A stretch of 64,000 bases of DNA from Pelagovum pacificum (GTDB taxonomy: Bacteria > Pseudomonadota > Alphaproteobacteria > Rhodobacterales > Rhodobacteraceae): positions 3,290,501-3,354,500 of the forward strand of contig NZ_CP065915.1 of the NCBI RefSeq assembly GCF_016134045.1. The letters are read 5' to 3'. The notes below the pieces were generated by a model, which saw nothing but the letters and a program-made list of their open reading frames with translations, did no database searches and was not told where the DNA came from. Shown piece by piece: positions 38,927-49,403 of this stretch (positions within the stretch are counted from its first letter, which is position 1; every line of letters starts with the position of its first letter). The translations under genes and the position numbers were made by a program.

Positions 38927-39016
38927 GCAAGAGCTGCGAAAGAGCCCTCCTTCCCACGCGTTCGTGAACCGGCTAGATCCGGCGCAATAACAAACCCCGG
39001 GGCGCAGTTTTCCGAC

Positions 39017-40567
39017 ATGAAACCGATCAAGCTCATCACCGGCTTCCTGACTGTCGGAGTCTGGACCCTGCTCAGCCGCGTTCTCGGCTTCGTGCGTGAC
39101 ATCATGATCGCGTCGAGTCTCGGCGCAGGGCCCGTGGCCGAAGCCTTCCTCGTCGCGTTCTCGCTGCCCAACATGTTCCGCCGCTTCTTCGCGGAGGGGG
39201 CCTTCAACATGGCCTTCATCCCCATCTTCTCGAAGAAGCTGGAAAACGACGAGGACGCCCGGACCTTCGCCAACGACGCCTTCACCGGCCTTGCCACCGT
39301 GCTGATCGCCTTCTCGACGCTGGCGATCGCGCTGATGCCCTGGCTGGTCTTTGCGATGGCGAGCGGCTTCGTCGGGGACGAGCGTTTCGAACTGTCGGTC
39401 GCCTATGGCCGGGTTGCCTTCCCCTACATCCTTTTCATCTCGCTCGCTGCGTTACTGTCGGGTGTCCTGAACTCCACCGGGCGCTTCGTGGCCGCTGCCG
39501 CGGCGCCGGTCGTGCTGAACGTGATGTTCGTCGGCGCACTGATCCTTGCGGAAACGCTCGGCTGGGCGCCCGGTGACACGTTGGTCTGGACCGTGCCGCT
39601 TGCCGGCATCGCGCAACTTGTCCTCGTCTGGGTCGCCGCAGCCCGCGCCGGGTTCCGGCTGCGCTTCAGGATGCCGCGCCTGACTCCGGACCTGAAACGC
39701 CTGGCCCGGATCGCCGGGCCCGCGATGCTGGCCGGTGGCGTCGTGCAGATCAACCTGCTGATCGGCAGGCAGGTCGGCAGCTTCTTCGACGGCGCGATCG
39801 CCTGGCTGTCCTATGCCGACCGGCTCTACCAATTGCCGCTCGGCGTGGTCGGGATCGCGGTCGGCGTCGTCCTGCTGCCGGAGCTGTCCCGCCGTCTTGC
39901 TGCAGGTGACGAGACCGGGGGCCGCGAGGCCTTCAACCGCGCCTGCGAGTTCTCGCTTGCGATGACCGTGCCTGCCGCCATCGCGCTGATCGCGATCCCC
40001 ATGCCGCTCGTCTCCGTGCTGTTCGGGCGCGGCGCGTTCGAACAGAGCGACGTCGTTGCCACCGCCATCGCCGTCGCGATCTATGGCGCGGGGCTGCCGG
40101 CCTTCGTACTGCAGAAGACGCTTCAGCCGCTCTACTTCGCGCGGGAGGACACGCGCAGCCCGTTCCGCTTCGCCGTCTGGTCGATGGTGGTGAACGCCGC
40201 GGTCGCCATCGGGCTGGCACCGTTCATCGGCTTCGCCGCCGCGGCGCTCGGCACCACGCTCGCCGGCTGGTCGATGGTCTGGCAGCTGTGGAGCGGTGTT
40301 CGCGGCATGGGCGCCGCGGCGAGTGTCGATGACCGCTTCCGCCGCCGGGGCTGGCGTATCCTTGCCGCCGCGCTCAGCATGGGGGTGGTGCTTTGGGTCG
40401 CGGCGCAGTTGCTGTCCGGCGCGCTCGAAACGCCGACGCTGCGCTACATTGCACTCATGGGCCTCGTCGCGCTCGGCATCGTCAGCTACTTCGGTATCGG
40501 ACACCTGATCGGTGCCTTCCGGCTGTCCGAATTCTCGCGCGCGATGAAGCGGAGCAACGCGACCTAG
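39017..40567 (+). CDS. murJ: lipid II flippase MurJ
   Basis: Flips lipid II across the inner membrane for peptidoglycan synthesis. 516 residues with about 14 hydrophobic segments. SRVLGFVRDIMIASSLGAGPVAEAFLVAFSLPNMFRRFFAEGAFN (in part) contains the conserved Arg residues of MurJ; YADRLYQLPLGVVGIAVG is the second signature. In many alphaproteobacteria murJ is next to glnD and trpS, as here. Its stop overlaps the convergent rhomboid-like gene by four bases. Confidence 0.96.
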   Translation: MKPIKLITGFLTVGVWTLLSRVLGFVRDIMIASSLGAGPVAEAFLVAFSLPNMFRRFFAEGAFNMAFIPIFSKKLENDEDARTFANDAFTGLATVLIAFSTLAIALMPWLVFAMASGFVGDERFELSVAYGRVAFPYILFISLAALLSGVLNSTGRFVAAAAAPVVLNVMFVGALILAETLGWAPGDTLVWTVPLAGIAQLVLVWVAAARAGFRLRFRMPRLTPDLKRLARIAGPAMLAGGVVQINLLIGRQVGSFFDGAIAWLSYADRLYQLPLGVVGIAVGVVLLPELSRRLAAGDETGGREAFNRACEFSLAMTVPAAIALIAIPMPLVSVLFGRGAFEQSDVVATAIAVAIYGAGLPAFVLQKTLQPLYFAREDTRSPFRFAVWSMVVNAAVAIGLAPFIGFAAAALGTTLAGWSMVWQLWSGVRGMGAAASVDDRFRRRGWRILAAALSMGVVLWVAAQLLSGALETPTLRYIALMGLVALGIVSYFGIGHLIGAFRLSEFSRAMKRSNAT

Positions 40568-41241
40568 CGGGTTCGCAGCTTCGCCAGCAACGCCGACCAG
40601 CCGCCGGGCAACAGGATCGGGGTGACGCAGAAGCCGACGATGAAGCCCGGCACCTCGGCGATCCAGCGGCTGCTTGCACCGAAAATAGCGGTGTAGACGA
40701 TCTGCAGCGCCAGCAGGAAACCGATCAGCCGGAACGCCGCAATCTGCCGCTCCCCCCTCCTGCGCAGGTAGATCCAGAGGATGTAGGTGTAAGCCCCGAT
40801 GAGCCCGTAGGCCGGCGCGTAGCCGCTGAAGAGCCAGGCCCCGTCGGGCGCGACGAGCCCGAAGATGATCGCCGGCAGGATCGTGCAGGCAATGTAGAGG
40901 ATCGCCATGGCGGAATCCCGCATCACTTCACCCACGAATTTGCCGATCGCCAGCGTGATGACGATCGCGAAAGCCGCATCGGTGAAGGAGGCGTGGATGA
41001 AAGCGTAAGTCACGAACCGCTTGAGCACGTCGAACTGGTCGACGCCCGGCGCGAATAGGAACGGCATGAAAGCGGGAGAGAAGCCGTAATCCTCCCACGC
41101 CGCGATACGCCAGCCGATGCCTTCACGGCCACCGATCAGGGCCTGGCCGGAGAGCGAGAGCACGACCTCGACCGCGAACATGATGCCCGTGACGATCAGG
41201 ATCACCGGCGGAATGGTGTTGAACGGCGACTCTTCCTGCAC
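40564..41241 (-). CDS. rhomboid-family membrane protein lacking the catalytic dyad
   Basis: 225 residues, about six membrane segments in the rhomboid order. RFVTYAFIHASFTDAAFAIV resembles the segment-2 region. In segment 4 the family GxSG...GLLGA motif reads FSGYAPAYGLIGAYTY, so no Ser stands at the nucleophile position. In segment 6 the usual AHxxGFxxG reads AEVPGFIVG, so the His is Glu. The protein should therefore be a pseudoprotease (inactive rhomboid). It lies between murJ and trpS and is convergent with murJ. I believe this variant is shared by roseobacters, but cannot check. Confidence 0.8.
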   Translation of the reverse strand: MQEESPFNTIPPVILIVTGIMFAVEVVLSLSGQALIGGREGIGWRIAAWEDYGFSPAFMPFLFAPGVDQFDVLKRFVTYAFIHASFTDAAFAIVITLAIGKFVGEVMRDSAMAILYIACTILPAIIFGLVAPDGAWLFSGYAPAYGLIGAYTYILWIYLRRRGERQIAAFRLIGFLLALQIVYTAIFGASSRWIAEVPGFIVGFCVTPILLPGGWSALLAKLRTR

Positions 41242-41317
41242 GTGCTGGTCTCCTTGACGCTGTCAGGGCGCATGGGTAAGCGAGGAAGTCCTTGAAAACC
41301 AGACCCGCGGGTGTCCC

Positions 41318-42337
41318 ATGTCCGAGACCAAATTCGCTCCCCGTGTCTTCTCCGGCATCAAGCCGTCCGGGGGACTGACGCTTGGCAATTACCTTGGTGC
41401 CATCAAGCGTTGGGTTGAGATGCAGGGCGAGAGTTACGAGACGATCTATTGCGTCGTCGACCTGCACGCGATCACGGTCTGGCAGGACCCGAAGGAGCTC
41501 GCCCGTGCGACGCGCGAAGTCGCGGCGGGGATGCTGGCCAGCGGCATCGACCCGGAGAAGTCGGTCCTCTTCAACCAGAGCCAGGTCGCGCAGCACGCCG
41601 AGCTTGCGTGGATCTTCAATTGCGTCGCCCGCGTCGGCTGGATGGACCGGATGACCCAGTTCAAGGAGAAGGCCGGCAAGAACGCCGAGAAGTCGTCGCT
41701 CGGCCTCTACGCCTATCCGTCCCTCATGGCGGCGGACATCCTGCTCTACCACGCCACCCATGTGCCGGTGGGCGAGGACCAGAAGCAGCATGTCGAGCTG
41801 ACGCGCGACATCGCGACGAAGTTCAACCATGACTTCGGCGAGGAGTTCTTCCCGCTGACCGAGCCGGTCATTGAAGGCCCCGCGATGCGCGTAATGAACC
41901 TGCGCGACGGGTCGAAGAAGATGTCGAAGTCGGGTGAGTCGGACATGGAGCGGATCAACATGACCGACGATGCCGACACGATCGCCAAGAAGTTCAAGAA
42001 GGCGCGCACGGACCCCGAGCCCCTGCCCGAGACGCTCGACGGGCTGAAGGATCGCGCCGAAGCGAGGAACCTCGTCGACATCTACGCATCGCTGTCGAAC
42101 CAGAGCTCCGAGGCGGTCATCGCCGAATATGCCGGTGCGGGTTGGGGCAAGTTCAAGCCCGCGCTCGCCGACCTTGCGGTCGAGAAGCTGTCGCCGATCG
42201 CCACCGACATGAAACGCCTGATGGACGACCCGGCCGAGATCGACCGGCTGCTCGGGCGCGGTGCGGAACGCGCGCGGGAAATCGCGAGCCCGATCCTCGA
42301 CCGGACACACGAGATCGTCGGCCTTATCCGTAGCTGA
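41318..42337 (+). CDS. trpS: tryptophanyl-tRNA synthetase
   Basis: Class I aminoacyl-tRNA synthetase. 339 residues. The HIGH-like motif is [17 protein letters not shown], the KMSKS motif is literal in [13 protein letters not shown], and [17 protein letters not shown] is the family signature for the active site. Length normal for bacterial TrpRS. It is divergent from the rhomboid-like gene with a 76-base gap. Confidence 0.97.
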   Translation: MSETKFAPRVFSGIKPSGGLTLGNYLGAIKRWVEMQGESYETIYCVVDLHAITVWQDPKELARATREVAAGMLASGIDPEKSVLFNQSQVAQHAELAWIFNCVARVGWMDRMTQFKEKAGKNAEKSSLGLYAYPSLMAADILLYHATHVPVGEDQKQHVELTRDIATKFNHDFGEEFFPLTEPVIEGPAMRVMNLRDGSKKMSKSGESDMERINMTDDADTIAKKFKKARTDPEPLPETLDGLKDRAEARNLVDIYASLSNQSSEAVIAEYAGAGWGKFKPALADLAVEKLSPIATDMKRLMDDPAEIDRLLGRGAERAREIASPILDRTHEIVGLIRS

Positions 42338-42429
42338 CTTCGCTTTTCCGCACAGGATCTGCGATTTTTGGAGCCTTCTGCGCGGCTTTCCACGCGACTA
42401 TCTAAAGTTGCGAAAAGGAGAGCCGCGCC

Positions 42430-42912
42430 ATGACATACGTCGCACCAGCTGCCACCAAGGTGGGCCACATCCACCTCAAGGTCTCCGACCTGGAGAAATC
42501 CATCGCCTTCTACTCCGGCGTCCTCGGCTTCGAGGTCATGCAGTACTATGGCAAGCAGGCCGCGTTCCTGTCGGCGGGCGGCTATCACCACCACATCGGT
42601 CTGAATACCTGGGAGAGCCTCGGCGCCACGCCACCTCCTGCCGGACACACCGGACTTTATCACACCGCGTTTCTCTACCCGGACCGCGCGTCGCTGGCCC
42701 GCGTGCTGAAGCAGGTTGTCGATGCCGGTATCCCGTTGGACGGCGCGGCGGACCACGGAGTGAGCGAAGCGCTCTACTTGCGCGATCCGGACCAGAACGG
42801 GGTCGAGCTGTATCGCGACCGTGCAGAGTCAGAGTGGCCGCGCGATGCGGACGGCAAGCTGAAGATGGTCAATGCGCCGATCGACTTGCGAGAACTGCTG
42901 ACGCACGCCTGA
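42430..42912 (+). CDS. VOC superfamily (glyoxalase/extradiol dioxygenase-like) protein
   Basis: 160 residues, single or fused pair of beta-alpha-beta-beta-beta units. VGHIHLKVSDLEKSIAFYSGVLGF has the first metal His; GGYHHHIGLNTWES provides the second, and DPDQNGVELYRDR the Glu ligand. YHTAFLYPDRASLARVL is typical of CatE/YfiE catechol 2,3-dioxygenase-like proteins. AAGGAG lies before the ATG. Substrate unknown; monocistronic with a strong terminator. Confidence 0.88.
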   Translation: MTYVAPAATKVGHIHLKVSDLEKSIAFYSGVLGFEVMQYYGKQAAFLSAGGYHHHIGLNTWESLGATPPPAGHTGLYHTAFLYPDRASLARVLKQVVDAGIPLDGAADHGVSEALYLRDPDQNGVELYRDRAESEWPRDADGKLKMVNAPIDLRELLTHA

Positions 42913-43033
42913 CCGTCACAAATCGGAATCCGAATCCCGTCACGCTGATCGTGCCGGGGCAGGATTGTCCGTCCTCCACTCCGGTCACCCGGCCATAGCC
43001 GGGCCATCGGCCCGTCCCTGCCGATGCTCCCCT

Positions 43034-43067
43034 GGCGCCCGGGCCGCCCCGCCCGGGCGCCATTTTG
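43034..43067 (+). terminator. intrinsic terminator of the VOC gene
   Basis: An 11-bp perfect stem GGCGCCCGGGC / GCCCGGGCGCC with a 6-base loop is followed by ATTTTG. It lies about 120 bases after the stop. Confidence 0.7.
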
Positions 43068-43131
43068 TTCGGGCGTTCCCATGTATGCGGCCACCGCCCC
43101 GCGATCGGGCAACTAATTGACAGCACTCGAC

Positions 43132-43161
43132 AAAAGAAAACCCCCGGAGAAACTCCGGGGG
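43132..43161 (-). terminator. intrinsic terminator of groESL
   Basis: Minus-strand stem CCCCCGGAG-TTT-CTCCGGGGG followed by TTTTCTTTT, 65 bases after the groEL stop. Confidence 0.93.
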
Positions 43162-43225
43162 CTGTCCGACCTTGTGGGTCGTGCGGAGGGCAGATGCCCT
43201 CCGCTGTTCCGGTTGGAACGGCTGA

Positions 43226-44893
<1,668 letters not shown>

Positions 44894-44939
44894 TTAATGT
44901 TGTCAGGCGTAGGATGGGTCACCGGGACCCATCGCGGGC

Positions 44940-45251
44940 TCAGGCAGCCTTGGCAGTGGCGGAATCCCCTATGATGCCGAGGATGTCGCTCTCTTTCATG
45001 ATCAGCAGCTCTTCGCCGTCGACCGAGATCTCGGTGCCGGACCACTTGCCGAAGAGGATGCGGTCGCCTTCCTTGACGTCCATGGCGATACGTTCGCCGT
45101 CCTCGTCACGCGCACCGGCGCCGACGGCGACGATCATGCCCTCTGCGGGCTTTTCCTTGGCGCTGTCGGGGATGATCAGGCCACCTTTGGTCTTCTCGTC
45201 AGATTCGACGCGGCGGACCAGGACACGGTCGTGAAGCGGTGTGAAAGCCAT
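44940..45251 (-). CDS. groES: co-chaperonin GroES (10 kDa)
   Basis: Lid of the GroEL chamber. 103 residues. [33 protein letters not shown] (in part) contains the mobile loop, and [36 protein letters not shown] (in part) the roof of the dome. First gene of groESL. GAGGAG ribosome site lies before the ATG. Confidence 0.98.
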   Translation of the reverse strand: MAFTPLHDRVLVRRVESDEKTKGGLIIPDSAKEKPAEGMIVAVGAGARDEDGERIAMDVKEGDRILFGKWSGTEISVDGEELLIMKESDILGIIGDSATAKAA

Positions 45252-45278
45252 CTGTCGTAGCTCCTCAGTTGAACAGGT

Positions 45279-45305
45279 TTAGCACTCACCCCTCGTGAGT
45301 GCTAA
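45279..45305. promoter_or_regulatory. CIRCE element (HrcA operator)
   Basis: TTAGCACTC-N9-GAGTGCTAA, a perfect match to the CIRCE consensus, lies 27 bases before the groES start. HrcA represses groESL through it in many bacteria, including alphaproteobacteria. Confidence 0.97.
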
Positions 45306-45312
45306 TGACGCC

Positions 45313-45341
45313 GAACTAGGTACAGAAAGAAGGCCTGTCAA
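45313..45341 (-). promoter_or_regulatory. groESL promoter, sigma70-like
   Basis: Minus strand: TTGACA (45341-45336), 17-base spacer, TAGTTC (45318-45313). Transcription would start right at the upstream edge of CIRCE, the expected geometry for HrcA repression. Confidence 0.8.
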
Positions 45342-45598
45342 CACGAGCCGGTGGAGATTTTTGCGGTCGCGCCCAACGCCAGAGTGCAAATGGGCAACAA
45401 GCCGCACAGGCCGGCAGGAAAGCCTTGCCAGACTCGGTCCGCCCGTCTATCCGGTCGGCACCTGTTCTTCAAGCGGGGAGGTTTACACATGCTTCGGATC
45501 AGTCGTTTTAAGGCCTGAGAGGCCCTTCCGAACCGCCCGGCGGACCACGTCTGCGGGCAACTCCTCCTACATCGCCGATTTTCCTGAACAGGTGCCCC

Positions 45599-45877
45599 AT
45601 GCATATTCTGTTGACCCCGGTCCCTGAGCGGACCGTGCCGCACGATCCCCGTCCCATGCCCGCCCGTTCGGCCATGGTCCGATCCCATCCGACCCGGCTG
45701 TCTTTCGACCGCCGCGCCATCGGACAGACACCTGTCCGACTGGCGGCCACCGACGACACCCGTCGCATCCACGCTGTCCTGGCCGGCCTTGCCGGCTTCG
45801 CAGCGCGATGTGGCGCACATGCGTTCGGCAACGGCGGTTGGCGAGGCCTGCGCCTCATCGGGGCGCGGACGGCCTGA
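45599..45877 (+). CDS. possible small ORF, 92 residues
   Basis: Unrecognised. Begins MHILLTPVPERTV; Arg- and Pro-rich, and ends GGWRGLRLIGARTA. Codon third positions are mostly G/C, as in real genes of this genome, but the composition would also fit chance in GC-rich DNA. No strong ribosome site: AGGTG lies just upstream. Treat as a weak candidate. Confidence 0.3.
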   Translation: MHILLTPVPERTVPHDPRPMPARSAMVRSHPTRLSFDRRAIGQTPVRLAATDDTRRIHAVLAGLAGFAARCGAHAFGNGGWRGLRLIGARTA

Positions 45878-45955
45878 CGGGCCCACGCGACCCAGCAAGA
45901 CCGGTCTCTTTGCGGCGACCAAATCCATTTCAATCAAGCAAAACAGGTGCCCGAA

Positions 45956-46219
45956 ATGCATCCTCCATTCCATGTGCCGCCATCGCGGCCTTCACCATAC
46001 GACCACAGACCCAAACCCGCCCGGCAGGTCCGGCAGCGCAATGCGCCGGAGCGTCTGGACTTCGTTCTTGCCCCCATGCCGGTGCCTTTGTTGCCGGAGC
46101 CCCCGGCATGGCCGCTCGAACCCAAGGTGACACCACGCCGGTACTCCGTCCGTTCGCGTGTCGGCCACTTCCTGATCCGGATCGGCGAAATGCTCGTCGA
46201 TCCGCCCCGTCCGGCCTGA
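45956..46219 (+). CDS. possible small Pro/Arg-rich ORF, 87 residues
   Basis: Unrecognised. It opens MHPPFHVPPSRPSPYDHRP, a proline-rich half, and ends with a more protein-like amphipathic stretch, RSRVGHFLIRIGEMLVDPPRPA-type (last 22 residues). AGGTG lies seven bases before the ATG; a GTG three codons earlier is possible. Its end, resembling membrane-surface helices in small roseobacter proteins, makes it the better of the two candidates here. Confidence 0.4.
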   Translation: MHPPFHVPPSRPSPYDHRPKPARQVRQRNAPERLDFVLAPMPVPLLPEPPAWPLEPKVTPRRYSVRSRVGHFLIRIGEMLVDPPRPA

Positions 46220-46306
46220 TGGCCGGGCGGTTCACGGCTTTGCTTGTTGAGCGCGGCGGCTGCCGGGGCTAGGTTCCGGCAGCCTGACCGAACGCGCGGA
46301 GCCCCC

Positions 46307-47296
46307 ATGCGCCAGACATTCGCCGCCCTCGCACTCGCCGGTCTCACAGCCGGCGCAGCCGATGCGCAATGCGGCGGGACCAGCCTGTTCGACACCCTGA
46401 CCGCCGAAGAGGCGGCCTACCTCACCGATGCTGCCGCGAAGACGCCGCACGCCAACGGGCTGTACTGGTCCGCGCAGGACGGCGACACCACGGCAATCAT
46501 CGTTGGCACGATCCATGTCGCCGATCCGCGCCTCGACCCGATGATCGCGGCGATCGGGCCGCTCGTGTCGGAGGTCGATGAACTCTACCTCGAAGCGACG
46601 CCGGTCGAAGAAAACGAGATGGAGCAGGCGCTGATCGCCGATCCCGGCCAGTTGCTGATAACCGAGGGCCCCACCCTGCCCGAAATGCTGGACGAGGAGA
46701 CCTGGCAGACCCTCGCCGCCGCGGCTTCCGCCCGGCAGGTGCCGCCATTCATGGCCTCGCAGATGAAGCCCTGGTACCTGTCGATGGCGCTTGGCACACC
46801 GTCCTGCATGATCGAGCTTCTGGCGAGCGGGGAGCGCGGGCTCGACCACATGCTGATGGCCGAAGCCGAGGCTGCCGGCACGCCGATGCGCGCGCTAGAG
46901 CCCTGGAACACGCTGATCCGCCTCTTCGACGAGAGCCCGATCGACGTGCAGCTCGATCTGCTGCGCTTCAGCACGGTGCCCGACGACCTCGCCGAGCAAT
47001 CCATGGTTGCGATGATGGACGGTTACTTCGAGGGCCGGACCGCCGAGATCTGGGAACTGTCGGCCATCGTCTCGAAGCGCCTCAATCAAGGCGACGACGC
47101 GGAGGCAAAGGCGATCTTCGATCTCTACGAGACGGAGCTCCTCGAGACGCGCAACCGCAACTGGGTCGACGTCTTGGAAAAGGCCGGTCCCGGCAACATC
47201 ATGGTCGCCGTGGGCGCTGGACACCTGCCTGGCGACACTGGCCTGCTGCGTTTGCTCGAACAGGCTGGCTGGACCGTGGAGCCTTACGAGGGCTGA
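46307..47296 (+). CDS. TraB/GumN family exported protein
   Basis: 329 residues. The ATG at 46307 (GGAG five bases before) gives a signal peptide ending GAADAQ. IVGTIHVADPRLDPM and VAVGAGHLPGDTGLL are the two GTxH/GxGH family motifs, which place two histidines and suggest a metal-dependent (Tiki-like) hydrolase or peptidase; GLDHMLMAEAEAAGTPM is a further family phrase. A role in the periplasm is likely, substrate unknown. Its end overlaps the convergent DUF2161 gene by 13 bases. Confidence 0.88.
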   Translation: MRQTFAALALAGLTAGAADAQCGGTSLFDTLTAEEAAYLTDAAAKTPHANGLYWSAQDGDTTAIIVGTIHVADPRLDPMIAAIGPLVSEVDELYLEATPVEENEMEQALIADPGQLLITEGPTLPEMLDEETWQTLAAAASARQVPPFMASQMKPWYLSMALGTPSCMIELLASGERGLDHMLMAEAEAAGTPMRALEPWNTLIRLFDESPIDVQLDLLRFSTVPDDLAEQSMVAMMDGYFEGRTAEIWELSAIVSKRLNQGDDAEAKAIFDLYETELLETRNRNWVDVLEKAGPGNIMVAVGAGHLPGDTGLLRLLEQAGWTVEPYEG

Positions 47297-47940
47297 TCGT
47301 CGCCATAGTCGGCGAGGCCGCGCCGCCCCGCTTCCGTCAGGCCGTAGGTGCCGTGCGCGACCCGCTCGAACCAGCCGTAGTGATTGTCCGACATGATGCG
47401 CCGCGCGGCCGGAACTTCGGCCCATTCCGCGACGCGCGCGCCGCGCGATGGACCGTGGACCGCAAGGAAGCGCGCGCAGGCAAGCGCATCCTGCCGGTAG
47501 CCGGTGACGATGCCGTGCCGCGTCGCACCGCCGGAGTTGGGGTCGCCACGCAGACGCTCGAACGCCCGCAGCAGGCGGTCAGCCTTCTTCGGTGACTTGC
47601 GCGGCTGGAACGGTCCGGGGTCGCAGTGCACCTCCACCAGCTCGTCCCGGTCGCGCACCGTGATGACGCCGAGCCCCAACCTCCGGGCTAGCGCGAGGTT
47701 GCGCTTCAGCCCGTCGCGCTTGGGTCGGGCGACGGCGATATAGACCTCGTCCGTGATCGCCTGCCGCGCGATCGCCTGATGGAACAGGGCGAGCGAGAAG
47801 CCCAGTTTCAACTCGACCACGACCGGCGGCTCGTCGCCGCGACGGGCGACGACATCCGCGGGCCCCACTTCGCCCTTCACCTCGTAGCCCAGCGCTTCGA
47901 GGTGGCGTTTGATCGGTGGATAGAGGTCGGCTTCGCGCAT
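47284..47940 (-). CDS. DUF2161 family protein (PD-(D/E)XK nuclease-like)
   Basis: 218 residues. It opens MREADLYPPIKRHLEALGYEV and contains GPADVVARR and PPVVVELKLGFS, which supply the Asp and Glu-x-Lys of a PD-(D/E)XK core, the usual reading of DUF2161 proteins. The C-terminal third resembles a winged helix (HGTYGLTEAGRRGL). Likely a DNA-binding or nuclease-fold protein of unknown role. A 13-bp hairpin lies 14 bases before its ATG. Confidence 0.85.
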   Translation of the reverse strand: MREADLYPPIKRHLEALGYEVKGEVGPADVVARRGDEPPVVVELKLGFSLALFHQAIARQAITDEVYIAVARPKRDGLKRNLALARRLGLGVITVRDRDELVEVHCDPGPFQPRKSPKKADRLLRAFERLRGDPNSGGATRHGIVTGYRQDALACARFLAVHGPSRGARVAEWAEVPAARRIMSDNHYGWFERVAHGTYGLTEAGRRGLADYGDDQPS

Positions 47941-47953
47941 GATCGTCCCGGGT

Positions 47954-47987
47954 GGTGCCCGGCCGGAGTAGGCCCCGGCCGGGCACC
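47954..47987. terminator. 13-bp hairpin between the 59-residue gene and DUF2161
   Basis: GGTGCCCGGCCGG and CCGGCCGGGCACC pair perfectly around an 8-base loop. There is no U-tract on either strand. It could attenuate transcription from the small upstream gene into DUF2161 or mask the DUF2161 ribosome site. Confidence 0.5.
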
Positions 47988-47997
47988 CGGTTTCAAG

Positions 47998-48177
47998 TCA
48001 CCGCTGGCCGGGCCGGCGCGGGATCTTTCCCGGCTTCATCTGCGCGGTGATGCGGGATGGCCATCCCTGGCCCTTGCGCGGCACCGGCTTCTTATGCGGC
48101 GCGACACGCGGTTTCGTCTCTCCAGACAGGGCGGCACGCCCCTCCGGCAGAAAGGGTGGAATGGATTTCTTCGGCAT
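47998..48177 (-). CDS. small basic protein, 59 residues
   Basis: Begins MPKKSIPPFLPEGRAALSG and ends KPGKIPRRPGQR; about 15 Lys/Arg and 10 Pro, almost no acidic residues and one Trp pair region (GQGWPSRIT). An AAAGG site lies nine bases before the ATG, and third codon positions are mostly G/C. No family recognised. It is 58 bases upstream of DUF2161 on the same strand, so the two may be cotranscribed; a basic extended peptide could bind nucleic acid or ribosomes, which is only inference. Confidence 0.6.
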   Translation of the reverse strand: MPKKSIPPFLPEGRAALSGETKPRVAPHKKPVPRKGQGWPSRITAQMKPGKIPRRPGQR

Positions 48178-48482
48178 GAGACTGCCTTTCGTCGAGCATG
48201 GAGACAGACCGCTCGGGCGGTCGCGATTGCCCGCAGGAAACGGGCGCTCAGACGTGAAGGATCATAGGCAGGGTACTCCCCGGCAGGTGTATCTTTCAGG
48301 ACGGGCGGTGGCTCAGGCCGTCTGACGGATCATTGCCAAGATACTCCTCTTGTTGCCGACCAGCATATCACCGGGGCTCGAAGCTGTCCAATCCGGTGGC
48401 GACAGGCGCGGGTGACAAGGCGGAGCCGCGCCCCTATAACGCCCGCGATTCAAACCCACGTGACACACAGGTTTCCCGACAC

Positions 48483-49403
48483 ATGACCACGCTCGTTTTC
48501 GGCCACAAGGCACCCGACACCGACTCCACCGGCGCGCCCCTCATCTGGGCCTGGTACCTGACCGAACATCATGGCGAAGCTGCCGAGGCGCGGCTTCTCG
48601 GCGAACCGAACACCGAGGCGAAGTTCGTCGCAGACCGCTGGGGCTTCGAGCTGCCGCCGGTTTTGGACGATGTCGAGGACGGCCAGCCGGTCGTGATCGT
48701 CGACACCAACAACCCCGCTGAGCTGCCCGCCAATATCAACGGCGCGGACATCAAGGCGATCATCGACCACCACAAGCTGACCGGCGGGATCGAGACGACG
48801 AGCCCGATCGACATCACGATCCGCCCGCTCGCCTGCACGGTCACCGTCATGCACCAGATCATGGGCGAGCGCGCCGAGACGATGCCCGACGGGATCAAGG
48901 GCCTCATGCTGTCCTGCATCCTGTCCGACACGCTGGAATTCCGCTCCCCCACCACGACCGAGACCGACAAGGCGCTCGCCGTGAAACTCGCCGGTGACCT
49001 CGGCGTCTCCATCCCCGAGTTCGCGGCCGAGATGTTCGCCGCGAAGTCCGACGTCTCCGCCTTCTCAGATGCGGAGCTGCTGCGGATGGACTCCAAGGAA
49101 TATGCCACCGGCGGCACCAAGTTCCGGGTCTCCGTGCTCGAGACGACCGCGCCGCAGATGGTCCTCGACCGGAAGGCATCGCTGATGGAAACCATGTCGA
49201 CCGTCGCCGCCGAAGACGGTGTCGACCAGGTGCTGCTGTTCGTCGTCGACATCCTGAAGGAAGAGGCCACGCTGCTGGTCCCGAACGACCTGACCAAGAC
49301 GGTCGCCGAGAAGAGCTTTGGCGCGACAGTCACCGGTGACAGCGTCGTCCTCCCCGGCATCATGAGCCGGAAGAAACAGATCATTCCCGCGCTCGCGGTC
49401 TGA
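48483..49403 (+). CDS. ppaC: manganese-dependent inorganic pyrophosphatase
   Basis: Family II pyrophosphatase (DHH superfamily), hydrolyses PPi to phosphate. 306 residues, normal. Active-site motifs: VFGHKAPDTDSTGAP, VDTNNPAEL, IDHHKLTG, CILSDTLEFRSPT and the C-terminal SRKKQIIPAL that closes on PPi. The ATG at 48483 starts right at the domain. Its stop directly abuts the stop of the convergent Hint gene. Confidence 0.95.
   Translation: MTTLVFGHKAPDTDSTGAPLIWAWYLTEHHGEAAEARLLGEPNTEAKFVADRWGFELPPVLDDVEDGQPVVIVDTNNPAELPANINGADIKAIIDHHKLTGGIETTSPIDITIRPLACTVTVMHQIMGERAETMPDGIKGLMLSCILSDTLEFRSPTTTETDKALAVKLAGDLGVSIPEFAAEMFAAKSDVSAFSDAELLRMDSKEYATGGTKFRVSVLETTAPQMVLDRKASLMETMSTVAAEDGVDQVLLFVVDILKEEATLLVPNDLTKTVAEKSFGATVTGDSVVLPGIMSRKKQIIPALAV

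Larger units (their letters stand above)
45342..46306. other. about 1 kb without a well-supported gene
   Basis: Between the groESL promoter and the TraB gene no known family is visible. At 45489-45518 a nine-codon frame (MLRISRFKA) sits behind a textbook GGGGAGG ribosome site, then an AAGGCC-TGAGA-GGCCTT-like hairpin. Two longer small frames (listed separately) start with Met-His and are both preceded by AACAGGTGCCC (from 45588 and 45942). Long minus-strand frames also exist but look like shadows. Confidence 0.4.

Noticed and set aside
45338..45973. 211-codon minus-strand open frame next to groESL
   Set aside because: No family, no ribosome site that I could see, low-complexity composition; it also covers the groESL promoter.
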